The translations under genes and the position numbers were made by a program. A stretch of DNA of 64,000 bases from Ceratorhiza oryzae-sativae. Its lineage: Eukaryota > Basidiomycota > Agaricomycetes > Cantharellales > Ceratobasidiaceae. Of the stretch, positions 1 through 12,560 are shown one piece after another. The stretch covers positions 248,001 to 312,000 of the forward strand of contig JARWMV010000012.1 of the NCBI GenBank assembly GCA_030998015.1. The letters are read 5' to 3'. The notes beneath the pieces were generated by a model. That model was not told the origin of the DNA. It was given only the letters and a program-made list of their open reading frames with translations, and did not search any database. The first letter of the stretch is position 1; each line of letters starts with the position of its first letter.

Positions 1-25
1 ATAGAACAGTAGAGAAGGAATTAAT

Positions 26-442
26 CTATGTGCCAGAAACTTTGCAAGAATCCTCAATGTCCAATTGAACATCTGATTCTGTCTCCCAATCACTATCACT
101 CTCCAGTGCTGGCATTTCATTGCCCAGTGATGCCCTATTCATAGATTGGACATGGCTAGGGGGGCCGTTAAGTGCATCAGCCTGTAGTTGATCGTCTACA
201 AAGGAGCCTGCAAGCAAGTGAGGACTGGCCAATGGAGTTGCCTCCCTAGACCTGTCATAAAACAAATCGACAAAGAGCTGAGCAATCTCAGAGTCCTCCA
301 AACTATGATTGCCCAGGCAATTCTGTAGGATCAATGAGAACCAGAATGTTAGCAGCCGACTCCAGTTAGCACACAAAGACAATACCTGTGAGGTGGGCGT
401 TGGTGGGGTAGTTAATCCATTGATGTAGCTCCAATGAGCCAA
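26..442 (-). pseudogene. possible C-terminal piece of pogo-type transposase
   Basis: An open minus-strand stretch of about 138 codons lies downstream of the pogo-type DDE remnant at 1313-2640 in the same orientation. It is rich in Ser, Asp and Glu near its end, like the acidic tails of some pogo-family transposases, but no catalytic motif is visible. It is separated from the DDE part by about 870 bp containing stops. The assignment rests on position and composition only. It could instead be part of an unrelated repeat. Confidence 0.25.
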
Positions 443-1312
443 GCCAGCAATATGATGCTTGATGTTTCACTTTTCAAATTGCACTGGGCACCTGTATGGG
501 TCCAGGCAAATTGAACAGATAGCCTGACTCCCAGCAATGATTATATGCGCTGATTAACAAATGTATGAGATACAATATCCTTCAACTAAAGTCATGGAAT
601 ATTGTACTCACAGTCTGGGATATGCACCATGAAGCAGTAGCAATAAATGGTTAATGGAAAGTACAGGCAGTTGAGGGTGTGAGAACAACACTTGAGAACC
701 AGTTGATCTGACTTTTTACATTGTCGACTTGGCCAAACGGCTGCAACAGGTTTTCTTCTGCTTGACAAATTGGTTCATTGCACTGTTGCAAATGTCTCTG
801 CCCAATGGCTTTTTTGGATAGACAATGCAGCCCAAGGTGGCTGATAATACAGTAGTGAGCTGCAAACCTGTCAACATCCAGCAATATTTCCTATCCCAGT
901 TGCTCAGCTGAAGAACCTATCAGTCCCAACATCCAACCCAACAAGGGCAGCAATTTATACCCCACTTATTTTCCAAGGTTAACCCTAGCCAGAACTTATT
1001 GCAGTTGACTACCCAGATGTTTGTTGTCTATGCCAATATGACACCCATTGCCTAACTCAGTCAACTGGCAAAGTGAATTCCATATTATATTTTGGACCCA
1101 ATATGCACACAGCAGATACATCTTTCTAAATTTGATTATCTGTCATGTTGCAGGATCGATGCAACAATTGTTTGGCTGTAGGGAGCATTGCCGGTATGTA
1201 CCTGACTTGCCCCAACATCTCTGAATAAGTGCCAACCTTGGTTCAATGTTGGACAGATTTCAAATTCATTGACTTGGACCTGGCACCTTCCAAGCTTGTA
1301 CCAGCATTGACA
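443..1312. other. no recognisable gene; decayed repeat DNA
   Basis: CpG-poor sequence lying between two pieces of transposon-like coding remnant. I see no convincing exon, RNA gene or terminal repeat here. It probably belongs to the same decayed mobile-element block. Confidence 0.4.
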
Positions 1313-2640
1313 TCAACCTTGGACCTTGTGTAGCATCCCATCCTCAAAAGGGACTAGTGGTAGGTTTGCCCATGTAGTGATGGCAATCAGGGCAAGAGCA
1401 GAGGTGTTCCCCACTTCAACAATTGGAGTTGGCTCATCCACCTTGAGGCTAGTAGGTGGGTTCTGGGATGTATTCTTGTTTTGGCTATTGACAAGACCAT
1501 CAGCAGGAGAAACAAACAATTGTAAACCAGGCTGATCTGCCTGTACAAATATGAATGGGGCAGTTAGAAATGAGGGTGGTAGATGGGTAGTGGTTGAAGT
1601 GATTTTGCTAGGTGTGTAATCCATCTCTGTAAATATGTTGGGGTTGAAGGGGTAGTGACCAGTATGGCACCAGGCATCAGCAATAATGTCTGGCTGCATG
1701 CCTGCCTGTCAGGCAGTCATGTAGTTCTTGATTGTTGTGGCCTTGCTAACCAAGCTATTGACCCATGCACTGCTCTTGCATATCTTTTTCCATTCTGCCT
1801 GGACATGGTTGAACATGCCAATGTCAAGTGGCTGTGTCTTGTGTGTTGTTTTTGGTGGAAGGCAGAAGATGAATATCTTCTCAATGAATGCAATCTGGCA
1901 TATACAAGGTGATATATGGGAGCCATGGCCATCCAAGAGAAGGACTATTGGTGCATTGGATACTCAGTATTTGTTTGCCTCAGGTATAAACACCTTATTA
2001 AACCACTGCTCACAGATGTCATTGGATGTCCACCTGTTTTCACTTGGGACACAGCTTGATAGAAGGTAAGCTCAAGTCTTATTACTTAGAAAGTATACTT
2101 ACCACCCAATACAATCATATTCCCACCACTTTCCAACATCTCCTCTCTGGTGCACAAAGCTAGGCTTCATAGCAACACCCTTTGCATTCACACATTCAAT
2201 TGCTGTAGTAAGCTCCAGGCTGTTGTTTTTGAGCTTATATTGAAGCTTTTCCAGTAGGCTAAAGAAATGTTTCTGTGGCATGGTTGATTGGCTGCCACCA
2301 CCCTGTATCCCTTTCTTGTCCATATTCCACTTGTGGTCAGGAGGTATGTTATAGTGTACAATCATGTTGCCATAGGCTTCAAAATGCACTGACATTGTGG
2401 GCTTGTTAAAACCAGATGCACACTTTGGATCCAGACCATAGGCTTGTTTGAATTTCAGGTGCAAGCTGTGTTGTTTAATAAATCACTTGTACCAGTGTGG
2501 TGAAATTTCTACACCAGGCCCAGCAAGCTCTTGGGCTTGTTCAAGCAAGTCCTCTTTGGTCCATGGAAGGCCCATCCCACCAGAGAGAATACACTTGACA
2601 AGGGCTGACTCAACAGCAGGAGAGAGCTTTTGCTCATGAG
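1313..2640 (-). pseudogene. decayed pogo/Tigger-type DDE transposase
   Basis: Reading on the minus strand from about 2640, a CENP-B-like DNA-binding segment ends in an in-frame TGA where a Trp of the W-F-RH type would be expected. The DDE_1-like core follows: a WNMDKKG block around 2330 (family form WNxDExG), then after a break DGHGSH near 1930 and LPPKTTHKTQPLDIGMF near 1850. The stretch IIADAWCHTGHYPFNP near 1680 is the usual region after the catalytic core. The family cuts and pastes DNA through a DDD/E triad. Here stops and at least one frame break make the copy dead. The TGA is what a G-to-A change in a Trp codon gives, fitting the local CpG depletion. Ends of the element were not found. 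Confidence 0.7.
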
Positions 2641-2808
2641 CATGTCTAATCCTAGCACTTGAACATCAACCATTCACATGGTTTGAGAGGGTCTTTTGTG
2701 GAATGTTATGAAACTTGGCAGCTTTACTTGTACTTTGAAAAACACCCTTTCTCAGATCTTGCAATGCATCCTGGATGCAATTTTCTTGTGTGTGCCTGTT
2801 TGTATCTA

Positions 2809-3022
2809 CACTGGCTCACAAAAGAAACACAGCACGTGACGGAAAAATCTTTGAGCTCCAATCCTGTGCAACATACTGTATTTAGAGAGTACATGCATTA
2901 ATAGATAATATGCGTAGAGGAGTAGAGTGTAAGCATGTAAAATATCTAACGGTTCTGTGCAGTTCTTGCAGTGAGAGGGGACTTGTAAGTCGTGGCTAGC
3001 TGCATTACTTTTGTAATGTAAC
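2809..3022 (+). repeat. left terminal inverted repeat of Tc1 element
   Basis: 214 bp, near-perfect inverted copy of 4208-4421. The few differences are mostly transitions (for example ctgtgcag against ctgcacag). The outer tip contains CACGTG. Confidence 0.93.
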
Positions 3023-3062
3023 CTCACCTTCAGCCATTCTCACGAACTCACTGCTCTTTTGC

Positions 3063-4124
3063 ATGTTCACCACACCAAGAAACTCACTCTGTAGGCTATC
3101 TGTCATGACTTGCTACACTACACCTGAAGTTTGTGCTCAAATCAATGAGCTACACCATCAGGGGATGTCATTCTGCAAGATCGGACCTACAGTCGGAGTT
3201 CACCCAACTACAGCTAGTCACATTTACACCCACAATTGTAAAACCTGCAGTTTGACATCTGTAGCTGCCAAGTCCAGTCGCCCACGCATTCTTACTGTCT
3301 CTGATGCCAAATTTGCTGGGCTCTCACTTGCTCAAGGCCAAACTAGTAATGCAGTGCAGGTTCGCAACTGCCTTTTCCCCCATGTCAGTGTCCAGACTGT
3401 GCACCGAAATCTCAAGGGGATTGGGCTTAGAGCATATGTACGGTGTCACGTTCCACTCATCTCATGCATCAACAAGCAAATTTGGCTCACCTGGTGCCAA
3501 GAACAAGCAACTTGGATGGCAGCTGATTGGGCTTGCATGATGTACTCAGATGAAAAGAAAGTCAATTTATTTGGCTTGGATGGGCACCAATATTTGTATA
3601 GAACAGTAGGGAAGTCAATGGATCCACGATACACTTGAAAAACCGTGAAACACAGTGGTGGTAGTCTCATGACATGGGGGGTCATCCACCAATGTGGTGT
3701 TGGGCAACTTGTCCATATCCACGGAACCTTGACTGGGTGGTATTACACAGAAATACTACAGGAGGGACTTCTAGGGATGCTGAAGGACACAAAACTCAAG
3801 AAAAGTCAGATGGTGTTCTGACAGGGCAACAACCTGGGGCGTACCTCGTGTGTGGCCCAAGACTGGCTAAGTGCCAAGTCAATCCATGTATCGCCATGGC
3901 TGGCTCAGAGCCTGGATTTGAATATAATCAAGCATGTATGGAGCTATGTGGATCAGAAGGTTCACTCTAGGTGTGTTTTGCCAAGTAATCTAGAGGAACT
4001 ATGGGATGCTTTTCAGGAGGAGTGGCATTGTGTACCTCAGGACTTCATTGATCATTTGTACAAGTCCCTTCCTCATAGAGTACAAGCTGTGATCCAAGCA
4101 AGGGGTGGGAATACAGAGTATTGA
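3063..4124 (+). pseudogene. Tc1-like transposase, two in-frame stops
   Basis: One reading frame from ATG 3063 to the stop ending at 4124, about 353 codons, the normal Tc1 size. An N-terminal helix-turn-helix (about residues 20-50) is followed by the first catalytic Asp block (MYSDEKK near residue 161) and the final block (LAQSLDLN with HVW near residues 280-290). In-frame TGA codons occur at 3636-3638 and at about 3819. The second catalytic block, normally QDNxPxH, reads with Gly in place of the Asp, so a catalytic residue is lost as well. The copy cannot make active enzyme. Its still matching ends could be moved by a related transposase. Confidence 0.9.
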
Positions 4125-4207
4125 TCTTCTTTCATATGTATATACATAAAGATTCATCTAAAATACAACTATGCCTTGTAGATTGCCTTGGAGAAGTCTT
4201 TTGTAGT

Positions 4208-4421
4208 GTTACATTACAAAAGTAATGCAGCTAGCCACGACTTACAAGTCCCCTCTCACTGCGAGAACTGTGCAGAACCGTTAGATATTTTACACGCTTA
4301 CACGCTACTCCTCTACGCATATTATCTATTAATGCATGTACTCTCTAAATACAGTATGTTGCACAGGATTGGAGCTTGAAGATTTTTCCATCACGTGCTG
4401 TGTTTCTTTTGTGAGCCAGTG
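4208..4421 (-). repeat. right terminal inverted repeat of Tc1 element
   Basis: 214 bp, inverted copy of 2809-3022, ending GTGAGCCAGTG followed by the TA duplication. Confidence 0.93.
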
Positions 4422-4423
4422 TA

Positions 4424-6766
4424 CTTTAGGCATCTGTTAATCAATCTTTAGTATATATCTAAACTCAAGGTGCCCAACATCAACTCACTTTCAAGCATAG
4501 TCAGTGACAACCAGGAAGGTGTAAGGTGGCCACAGCTGGGTCTCCTTGAGTACTTTGGTGTTGGTAGATTAATTTAGAATAGTCTCATTTTTTTCTTAAA
4601 TCTGACAGAACCAATTGTTTCCAGTAGTCACTGCCACTGTAAAGCAAGATATCACAATATTCTTGAAAATCTAAGTGAATTGAGGATTCTTGAGAAATCT
4701 ACATACAGTCCATCCATTCAGCTCAAAAATTAGCTACATCCAAGAGTATTTACTGTGAAATGGAGCAATTCAAAGGTATTTTGATGCTCCAGTTCATGCC
4801 CAAAAAATGGGTTGTATGCACCATTATGTTGAATTTACAATCATATGCATGTATGTATGCACATATTTGTTTCTGTTTTGTAACCCCCCTCTCTGATATC
4901 ATGTGCAAGTTTGCAGGAACCCCCTTTTCCTTCCTTAGTTCTCTACCCTTGTAGTTGAGCTAAGGTATTTTCTTTTCTTTCTTTTCTGATGTATTCTATT
5001 CACACTGTACTCTGCAGTACAATTTGTATCTTAGGTACAGTATATACACCAGTTCTCTACCTTCGTAGTTGAGTTAAGTACAATTTGTATCTTAGCCATG
5101 AGTTACCTCCCTGTGTAAGACATTACTGCTCACGCACTCTAACCTCCATCACAGAAACTCGATTTTAGGTGCCCATGAGGGTCTTCTAGAGGGCTGTATT
5201 TATGCCAGATTTTTAAATTATCACAATTTCGTGGAAACCTCAAGTTGGCCAGAAGTGGGTCCAAAATCGGACCGGCCAGAAGCCGGTCTCCCCTGGTACC
5301 CATCCTTTCCTAGAGTACCATTGAGAATAAAGCACCACATCAAACGCCAAGCATCGAATTATTAAACGAATGCGCATCCTTTGGCAAAAATTGGCATTTG
5401 AAATGAAGTGGCGTCTGACGGATAGGGGGTTATAGGGGCTGGATCCACTAGCGCCTGGCGATACTTGGTAGTAAACGCACTCAAGAAGGCGGATCGATTG
5501 ACAATCTTGCTATTCAATGCTGTTAATAACGATCGCCTTTGGACATGGCGGTGTTTTGGAGGACCCAGAGCAAAGCGCAGCCACATTTAGAGCATGGAAG
5601 GGCACAATTCCGGATAAATTCGTTGAGGGTAACAGGCAACACGGCCAACAGCCTCCACACTCTATTATCGTGAGCTGGACGGAGCTTTGTGCGCGAGTTG
5701 TGTCTGAAAGCTTTGGCAGAGCCGCTGGCATACCTCATACTCCACATACCGATCCGATGACAACCCAACGTAACGTATCAGCGATCAAGCCGTTGCTGGT
5801 TTGTAAGCCGGTACACGGGTGGGTATATCGAAGAGTCCGATCCATCCCGATCTGACCTGCTTTCCCAGCGTGTTGCACATGAGTAATGAAACTCTTTATT
5901 GAACTGGTATTTCGTATTTTTTGTATATTTTTTGTATTTTTTAGTCAAATGAAGATATAGCAAGCCCATTGTTGAACTGTAACTGAACACCTTGTTTTTA
6001 TAATTGCGAAGTTCCTACGACTGGGCACGTGCCTTGTTTGCTGGTGCTCGAGAGCATACTTAGACCTGTGGAGCCAGTAGATTTTCAAGGTTTGGCCGAG
6101 AAGCCGCCCCCGTGCTGGGTACGGTTTATTGTTGACTGATTGGCCTTCGGATGTGCAAACAACGCATGAAATGGATCTCGCACCAGTTGATCATGACTCT
6201 CACCATGACACCACCACCAAACGAAGGTCCTCTCCCTGGCATTATGGCGTGCTGCATAAGCACTCTCCAAATTTGGATCCCATGACAAACAATCGGCGCA
6301 CGAACTCAACAAAGAGCCCGGCTAAGGACGCAAGAGCGATGCTATGCTGTCTGAGACCAGGTTAGTTTAATTTCGTTCATTTCTATATAATTTGCTATAG
6401 ATAAAGCGAGGCGAATGAGCCGTTGTATCGAAGATATTCATCCACGAATGCATGTAATGTCATATCACGGTTGTCGCTGAGCAAAGAAATATCGGCTTCC
6501 ACGCAATCTCCAGCATATGCTGGCATGTACGCACCAATAATTCCTCACACGTGTTCATTACCGGACTTTGCTATACGCCGGGTTAAATATTCTATAGCGG
6601 GTCAGTCGGGTTCGACTGATCACAATACAAACGTGCTACTAGCAACGCGCTTATACGTTTAACTTTCATTAGGCATCTTCCAGGCAAGCGGCCGCGTTGC
6701 GGCTCCGCTCCCACCAAGACCATTTTCTGACGTTGCCGCTAGGAATGGCCACTCGACCCACGATGT
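4424..6766. other. no gene recognised; short repeats
   Basis: No exon series is convincing. A 28-base phrase beginning agttctctacc occurs near 4937 and again near 5051, and acaatttgtatcttag near 5020 and 5079. These are short direct repeats about 60-115 bp apart. At about 5.2 kb the sequence changes from CpG-poor to CpG-normal, so this stretch spans the edge of the transposon block. Confidence 0.4.
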
Positions 6767-7437
6767 CAGGAAAACGAGCTGGCTCATGAGCTCTCGAGAA
6801 CACGTTGAGCTAGTCGAGGGGGCCGAAATGAAAGTCCGATTCGTGAGCGCTCACAAGGGCTCGTGAGGACTCGACCGGCAGAGCGTAGTATTGGCTCAGA
6901 TGTCAAATTTGCAAATTAACTGGTGTACCCGTTATGGGGTCGATTCCTGTCCCTATGCTCCATTTGAAGCCTCTAGTGGCTGACTGACCATGACAGTGGT
7001 TATGTATGCGCTTCCGAAGACTTGTGTTCTCCAAAATGAGCACACACGACAACTTACCGCCCAAGTCGTGTTACTCAATATCCACTAACGTGGATATTTG
7101 GCTATGGCAGATGGATCCGGAACACCGTACGTGCGTAGTCTTGTCTTGCGCGTCGAATGGCACTCTGATTTTACAAAACGCCCCGGTATTTCCAGATCTT
7201 GATGTATATTACAAATGTCCGCCTATATTGTGACAAAATAACCAGCTTATATCGCATTAATTAGTTCCATATTGGCACTCCAGTTAGTTTTCAGTTTTGG
7301 CATCGGAGCCGATTCTACGCTGTGCCAGTCGAGTCCTACGAGCCCTTATGAGCGTTCACGAATGGGACTTTCATTTCGGCGCCCTCGAACAGCTCAATGC
7401 GCTCTCGAGAGCTTATGAGACCCAGCTCGTTTTCCTG
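6767..7437. mobile_element. fold-back (MITE-like) element with ~158-bp inverted arms
   Basis: The left arm 6767-6923 begins CAGGAAAACGAGCTGG. The right arm 7280-7437 is its imperfect inverted copy, ending with the reverse complement of that tip. The arms share long blocks such as GGACTTTCATTTCGG. They enclose about 356 bp with no recognisable gene. The structure is that of a fold-back or miniature inverted-repeat transposon. No clear target duplication is visible, so the superfamily is unknown. Confidence 0.7.
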
Positions 7438-7922
7438 ATGGAGCCTTATTCATGTCTCGGTGCCCCGGTCTCCGTCCGGTGCTTCGCGCTGGATGCACCC
7501 ACTCCTTCCGGCCCTGCCTGGTATATCAGCCAATGAGCGGAAGCCAGAATCCCCGCGTGTGTACCAAAGCCAAGCACAGACCAGCAGTGAAGGTTAAGAT
7601 ACGGTCTTTTATGCGTTGCATTCGCTTGTACGTGCGTGGAGGTCTCGTTGCGAACGTCTGACGAATACTGTAACTTAAGCATGAGCAATGGAGGTTTATT
7701 TGATCTCCTAAATAATGCTACTTCTCGTTCCTTATGTACCCGTTGCCTGACGCACACATCGTGAATATTGTTACCAAGCGAGGTGACTGAATAGTTCGAT
7801 CTTATCAGTATATGGCTGTGCCACAGTGGCTGTGCTTTGCCAGATTGGGATAGTTCGGGCCCCTAACTTTGGAGTTTACTTCGCCCGTTGACAAGTAACA
7901 ACCACCACCAGCGCCCGCAACT

Positions 7923-10900
7923 ATGGTCGGGCCAATGTCTGCTGATGGCAGTGATGCGTTCGAGACGCCGCCGTCGTCGATGCCGACGACTTCTGCGCTG
8001 CGAACACCGCTCCCTCGAGGACAGCCTGGGGTATTTTCGGACACGGTTCAGACACCACAACACCACTTGCAGGTGCGTGCCACGACTGCGAGCACAGTAA
8101 CGTGCTCATTTCTTTCTCACAGGGCTCGTCCTACTTTCCTCCATCGTCCCCGCAAATGCGCCCAGTGTCGCCGACGTACCAGCGTCGAACAAACACCGCG
8201 CCGAGGTTCGCTCGCTCTACATCGTACAACACAGACCCGCGGCGGAGGAATGTGCGGAGTGAGAGCGTTGCTAGCTCAGTTGGTGGGCGGCGGGGAGGGC
8301 GCGCAGATCCCGGCACGTTTTCGGGTGAGTTCCTATCGTGACATGACGTGTGTTCGGCGCTCAACCCGCCCGAACTAGAAGCCGAGGAAGATGGAGATGA
8401 AGCAGAGGACGAGGACGATGAAGCTGGCCCCTCGCGCGGTCGGCGCGCGCGCGAACCGGTGCCGCCCGAGTTGTCGTTGGATGATGACATATCCGATCTC
8501 GACGACCCGGTGACCGTCAAGGAACGGCAGTCGCTTATCAACGTCGAGCACCCGTTCGGTCTTCGTATTTGGAAACCTGCACTCTACAAGAAATCACGTA
8601 CCGTCAATCGTGTTGCCGAGTTTGACTTGCACTCGGCACCCAGTGCAATCGTCGAACGCCATCTCATCCCAGGCAACATTGTCTGGACACTCTTATTCGG
8701 GTGGTGGCTTGCCCTCATATTTACTATCCTCTCCGGCCCGCTCTGGCTCTTACCCCGAGGCGGGCGACAATACGGGAGTCTCGTGTTTGGCCTTGGTTGG
8801 TATGTGTTCTGGCCGTTTGGCAAGTACGTCGAGGGCGATCTCGACGAGCAAGAGCGCAAGCAGTTTGAAGAAGAGCTCAACGAGGCAGAGGGGTTTCAAC
8901 CGTCCCATGATCATGATCGTCACTCTAGCGCGGGTGATACCGTTCGCGCTGCCTCGGTTTCTGGTTCGCCCGTTGCTCGCCGTGCCGAGCTCTCAGACTC
9001 GGTTCGCCAGCATGAGCAAACCGATTCATGGAACCCGCCTACCGAGCGTACGTCTCTTATCGCGGGCGCCAACTCGGACGTTTCAGCTACACCCACCCGC
9101 CCTAGCCCTCCACTTCCAGCCAAGTCTTACGGTGCCCTCCGTCAGCCTCTCCCTAATCCGAACCAGGACCCGTCTGCTGGCACGCCTTTTGAGAACCCGA
9201 CTCCGGCTGAAGTTAGGCGTCACTGGCTTGGACAATACATGTACTGGTTTGCATTTTGCATAATCATTGCGCCACTACTCGGTTTAGTCACCCTGGTCTG
9301 CTATGGCTTGGTGTTCACAATTCCAATGGCCAGGCTCAACGGGGCACTGCTCAAACATTTGTGGCAGCACCCGCTCAAGATTCGCTTTTGCGCTGCGCCG
9401 CCCGGTGTGGTCGTCCAAACTCCGCCTCCTGGCTCGTCTGATACGGAGGAACAGGCTGATTCCGATGCGAATGGGAACCCTAATGCCAACAATACTTCCT
9501 ATGTTGTCAAGAAGACACGCTTGCAACCTGGCCAGGCCGTCCTCACCAGCGGACGGGCGAGGAGATTTGGCGGTCGGTCGACAGTCCTGCTATGCACATA
9601 TCGTGCATTCGGGAGCAAATACTACAAGTACACGATTGGTGGTATCAACATTATGTTCATCAACCTAATTCCCATAGTCTTCTTCGCTATTTTCGACGCT
9701 TTCGTTTTAGAAAAGATTGCGGACGCTAGACGCGAGCGCGGGCAACACGTTCCTTGGATCCTCAATGCGCTCACCCAGCGGGTCGTCATTTTCACTCTCA
9801 GTCTGGCGAGCGTCATCCCGCTGAGCTACTACATTGGTATGGCTGTTGCGAGTATTAGCGCGCAATCATCAATTGGAATGGGTGCGGTCATCAATGCGAC
9901 TTTCGGCTCTATCATCGAAATTATACTTTACGGGATTGCCCTCTCCGATTCAAAAGGCCGACTGGTTGAAGGATCGATCGTGGGAAGTTTGCTTGCTGGT
10001 GTCCTCTTGATGCCTGGCGCCAGTATGTGCAGCGGTGCGCTCAGGCAAAAGGAACAACGATTCAATGCCAAGAGCGCTGGTGTTACAAGTACCATGTTGA
10101 TTATGGCGATTATCGGGGTCGTGTGTCCAACCCTATTTTATCAAACATATGGGAATGTGGGTACCCAGTTTTGATATGTGGGTTTATCCTGACCTTGGGT
10201 TTGGCCACAGTTCCAATTGGTTTGCGAGGGATGTCCGACTCCCCTCCCAGGAGATGATACTCCGCCGAACGCGCCTTGGACATGTCAGCATTGTCGATAT
10301 GAACATCCAAATCCGATCGACGATCCGTTTTATCAGAGCACGGTCAAGAGTCTCATGTATTTCTGTGCAGCTATTCTACTCCTAGTGCGTTTTTTTTTGT
10401 TACATTAGATCTCACGTAGCGCTCAAGCATATTCATTTCGACAGTCTTATTTGATCGGCTTGTGGTTCTCGCTTCGTACACATGCGACCTCGATCTGGCA
10501 AAACCCTCAACAGTTGATGCAGCCGGCCGAGCCAATGGTTACCAGTGGTTCGTTGAGGCTGGGAGGCTCAGGCAAGGGAGGACTGTTGCCGACCTACCAG
10601 AAAAACCTGAATCGCAAGGCAAGCGCCGCAACCCTGACTGGAATCCTCTCGGGTGGGGGTGGAGCTGGTGCATCATCCAGCAGCCCAACAGCTGCGAGGC
10701 GGATATCATACGCCCCTCCCCCAGCTTTGCAATTCCAAACCGGTCAGACGGGTGCTCAGACGCTTGCCCCGCCACAACAATACCAAGCTGCAACAATGAC
10801 CCCTGTGCTCGAGTCGGTCCAACAAGCGGTCACGAACAACCAGTCGCTGCAACCAACCAACTTTACAACTGATGATTTCACGCGTGCGGTTGCGGTCGCA

Positions 10901-11812
10901 ACTGTATCGGCTCTTAGGCATCAGCAAGGCCAGCGTCGTACAGTTGTTTCCGGCGAGCACGAGAGTGCGGATGCACATGGCGCTCATGGTGGACATGATG
11001 CCCCAAGCTGGAGTCGCGGTTTGAGTGCAAGTGTGCTCTTGGCATGCACGGCTCTATATGCAATTATTGCTGGTGAGTAGCCTCTTTTGGTCGATGAAAC
11101 CAGGAAACCGACTAGGTTCACAGAAATACTGGTGGATGAAGTGGACGTGCTACTCGAGGGAACAGGTATCGACGAAAAATTCCTGGGTATTACCCTCTTT
11201 GCGCTTGTGCCCAACACTACCGAGTTTATGAACGCCATGTCCTTTGCCCTCACTGGCAATATTGCTCTCAGGTGGGTACCAAATGGAAATGTGGGAACGA
11301 TTCTAATGATGTTGCAGTATGGAAATTGGCTCTGCCTATGCGCTCCAGGTGTGTTTGCTCCAGATTCCGGCAATGGTCGCGTTCTCGGCGTGGTGGGACC
11401 CTCAAAAGATGGGCACCAATGCCGATACGTTTACGTGAGTCGCTCGTTCTCGACTGCGTGAAAGCGCATTGACACACGCTGATGCAGGTTGATTTTCCCT
11501 CGATGGGACGTGATTGCGATTATACTGTCCATCTTTTTGTTGACGTATACGTACATTGAGGCGAAGAGTAATTATCATCGTGGGAGCATCTTGATCCTCA
11601 GGTGAGCCAATTGCTTTGAAGTTGGAACATGACAGCAAACCTTTGAAATCAGTTACCTTGTCTTGGTTTCTGGATTCTACTGGGCTCCATCCCCTACCGG
11701 TCTAGACGAGAACAACGACTTTGCCGGCGTGTTCAAACAAGTAGCAGCGAGCTCAGCGTTGAGTTGGAAGCAGTATATTCAAGTCTGGTTCCAGGCTTTG
11801 TGGATGCGCTGA
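7923..11812 (+). CDS. Vnx1-type vacuolar cation/H+ exchanger
   Basis: Nine exons: 7923-8072, 8123-8324, 8379-10156, 10211-10384, 10445-11072, 11124-11271, 11318-11434, 11488-11601 and 11653-11812, all in frame, giving 1156 residues. After a disordered, acidic N terminus come two YccF-like membrane segments (about 215-265 and 400-460). The first Na/Ca-exchanger half follows (about 540-710) with the alpha-repeat block GAVINATFGSIIE. Next are a small loop with two Cys pairs (CEGC, CQHC), a long Gln/Ser-rich loop, and the second half (about 960-1130) with ALVPNTTEFMNA. This layout is that of yeast Vnx1 (YNL321W), which exchanges monovalent cations for protons at the vacuole. Yeast Vnx1 is shorter (about 900 residues); the extra length is in the loops. 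The substrate is inferred from the family. Confidence 0.92.
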
Positions 11813-12095
11813 AGAAGTGTGGTGAGCAAGCTAGGCACCACTGCATTGTAGGATAATTGTTCGATTCAACCTCATTTCATAAGTACTCCGCTCCGACCAT
11901 GTTGATTCTCATGCAGGACTTTGGTTGTTTTCTGCTCTTGCCAATGCGATACGCAGTACCTCTACTCTGTGCATACCTTTGATGTCCTTGTTGTAGAATA
12001 TATGCGCGCTTCAACTCCTGAATGTTGTGCTCTGCTGTTCACAAGTCCTGGACATTGACTGATCAACAGAGGCCCTGAATCTTGCGCATCCTGGA

Positions 12096-12560
12096 ATGTC
12101 GACCATATCCGGAAATTTGCCCATTGCGGTGCACTGCCTTGTTGACGGGATTCCGAACAACCCGACCATCTCCGGAGTGAGGGCTTTTAGATCTGGCGCT
12201 ATCCCGGTTGATGCTTGCATCCCGTCCAACATGTCTTCCAGCGCGCACGAACATGAGGAGAGCCAACCTCTTTTGCCTGGACCCGCCGCAACTCACTTCA
12301 GGTCCTATTCTGAGCCACGACTGGAACAGCCTCTAGAGGCACCGTCTGAGCCACTACCTGAACCACAAACCAATACTGAGTCGCAGCCCACGCAAAGTAC
12401 TTCAACTTGGCCCCCAGAACCACTTTCAGAGGACGATCCAAGGTCACGATATAGTTGGAATAATCCTGGGCCGATGTTTAAGCACGCCAAATTAGTAGTT
12501 GTGGGCGGACTCTGTTTGCTCTTGGCAGGACAGTACCGAGAGTGGAGGATATTTGGGTAG
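12096..12560 (+). CDS. predicted single-pass membrane protein, 5' part
   Basis: Open for 154 codons, with possible starts at 12096 or, more like a natural start, the Met at 12231 (MSSSAHEHEES). The product is Pro/Glu/Ser-rich and then has one hydrophobic segment (KLVVVGGLCLLLAG) close to its end. The stop at 12558-12560 may come after a missed intron. Genes at 16992 and 18855 have the same plan: a disordered tail, then one membrane span, then an outside part. I do not recognise a family. Confidence 0.4.
   Translation: MSTISGNLPIAVHCLVDGIPNNPTISGVRAFRSGAIPVDACIPSNMSSSAHEHEESQPLLPGPAATHFRSYSEPRLEQPLEAPSEPLPEPQTNTESQPTQSTSTWPPEPLSEDDPRSRYSWNNPGPMFKHAKLVVVGGLCLLLAGQYREWRIFG

Larger units (their letters stand above)
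2809..4421 (+). mobile_element. Tc1/mariner element with 214-bp terminal inverted repeats
   Basis: The left end begins CACTGGCTCACAAAAG at 2809 and the right end finishes with its reverse complement at 4421. Both are flanked by the dinucleotide TA (2807-2808 and 4422-4423), the hallmark target duplication of this superfamily. The inverted repeats run 2809-3022 and 4208-4421 with only a few mismatches. They enclose a single Tc1-like transposase reading frame. The 1613-bp length is normal for Tc1. The repeats are much longer than the usual tens of bases and include a CACGTG motif near each tip. Confidence 0.93.

Noticed and set aside
6900..6970. Possible tRNA T-arm (GGTCGATTCC) near 6940
   Set aside because: No matching acceptor stem or anticodon arm could be folded around it; it lies in the fold-back element.
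8131..8541. Minus-strand open frame over the exchanger's first exons
   Set aside because: Shadow of a GC-rich, Ser/Asp-coding plus strand; no domain.
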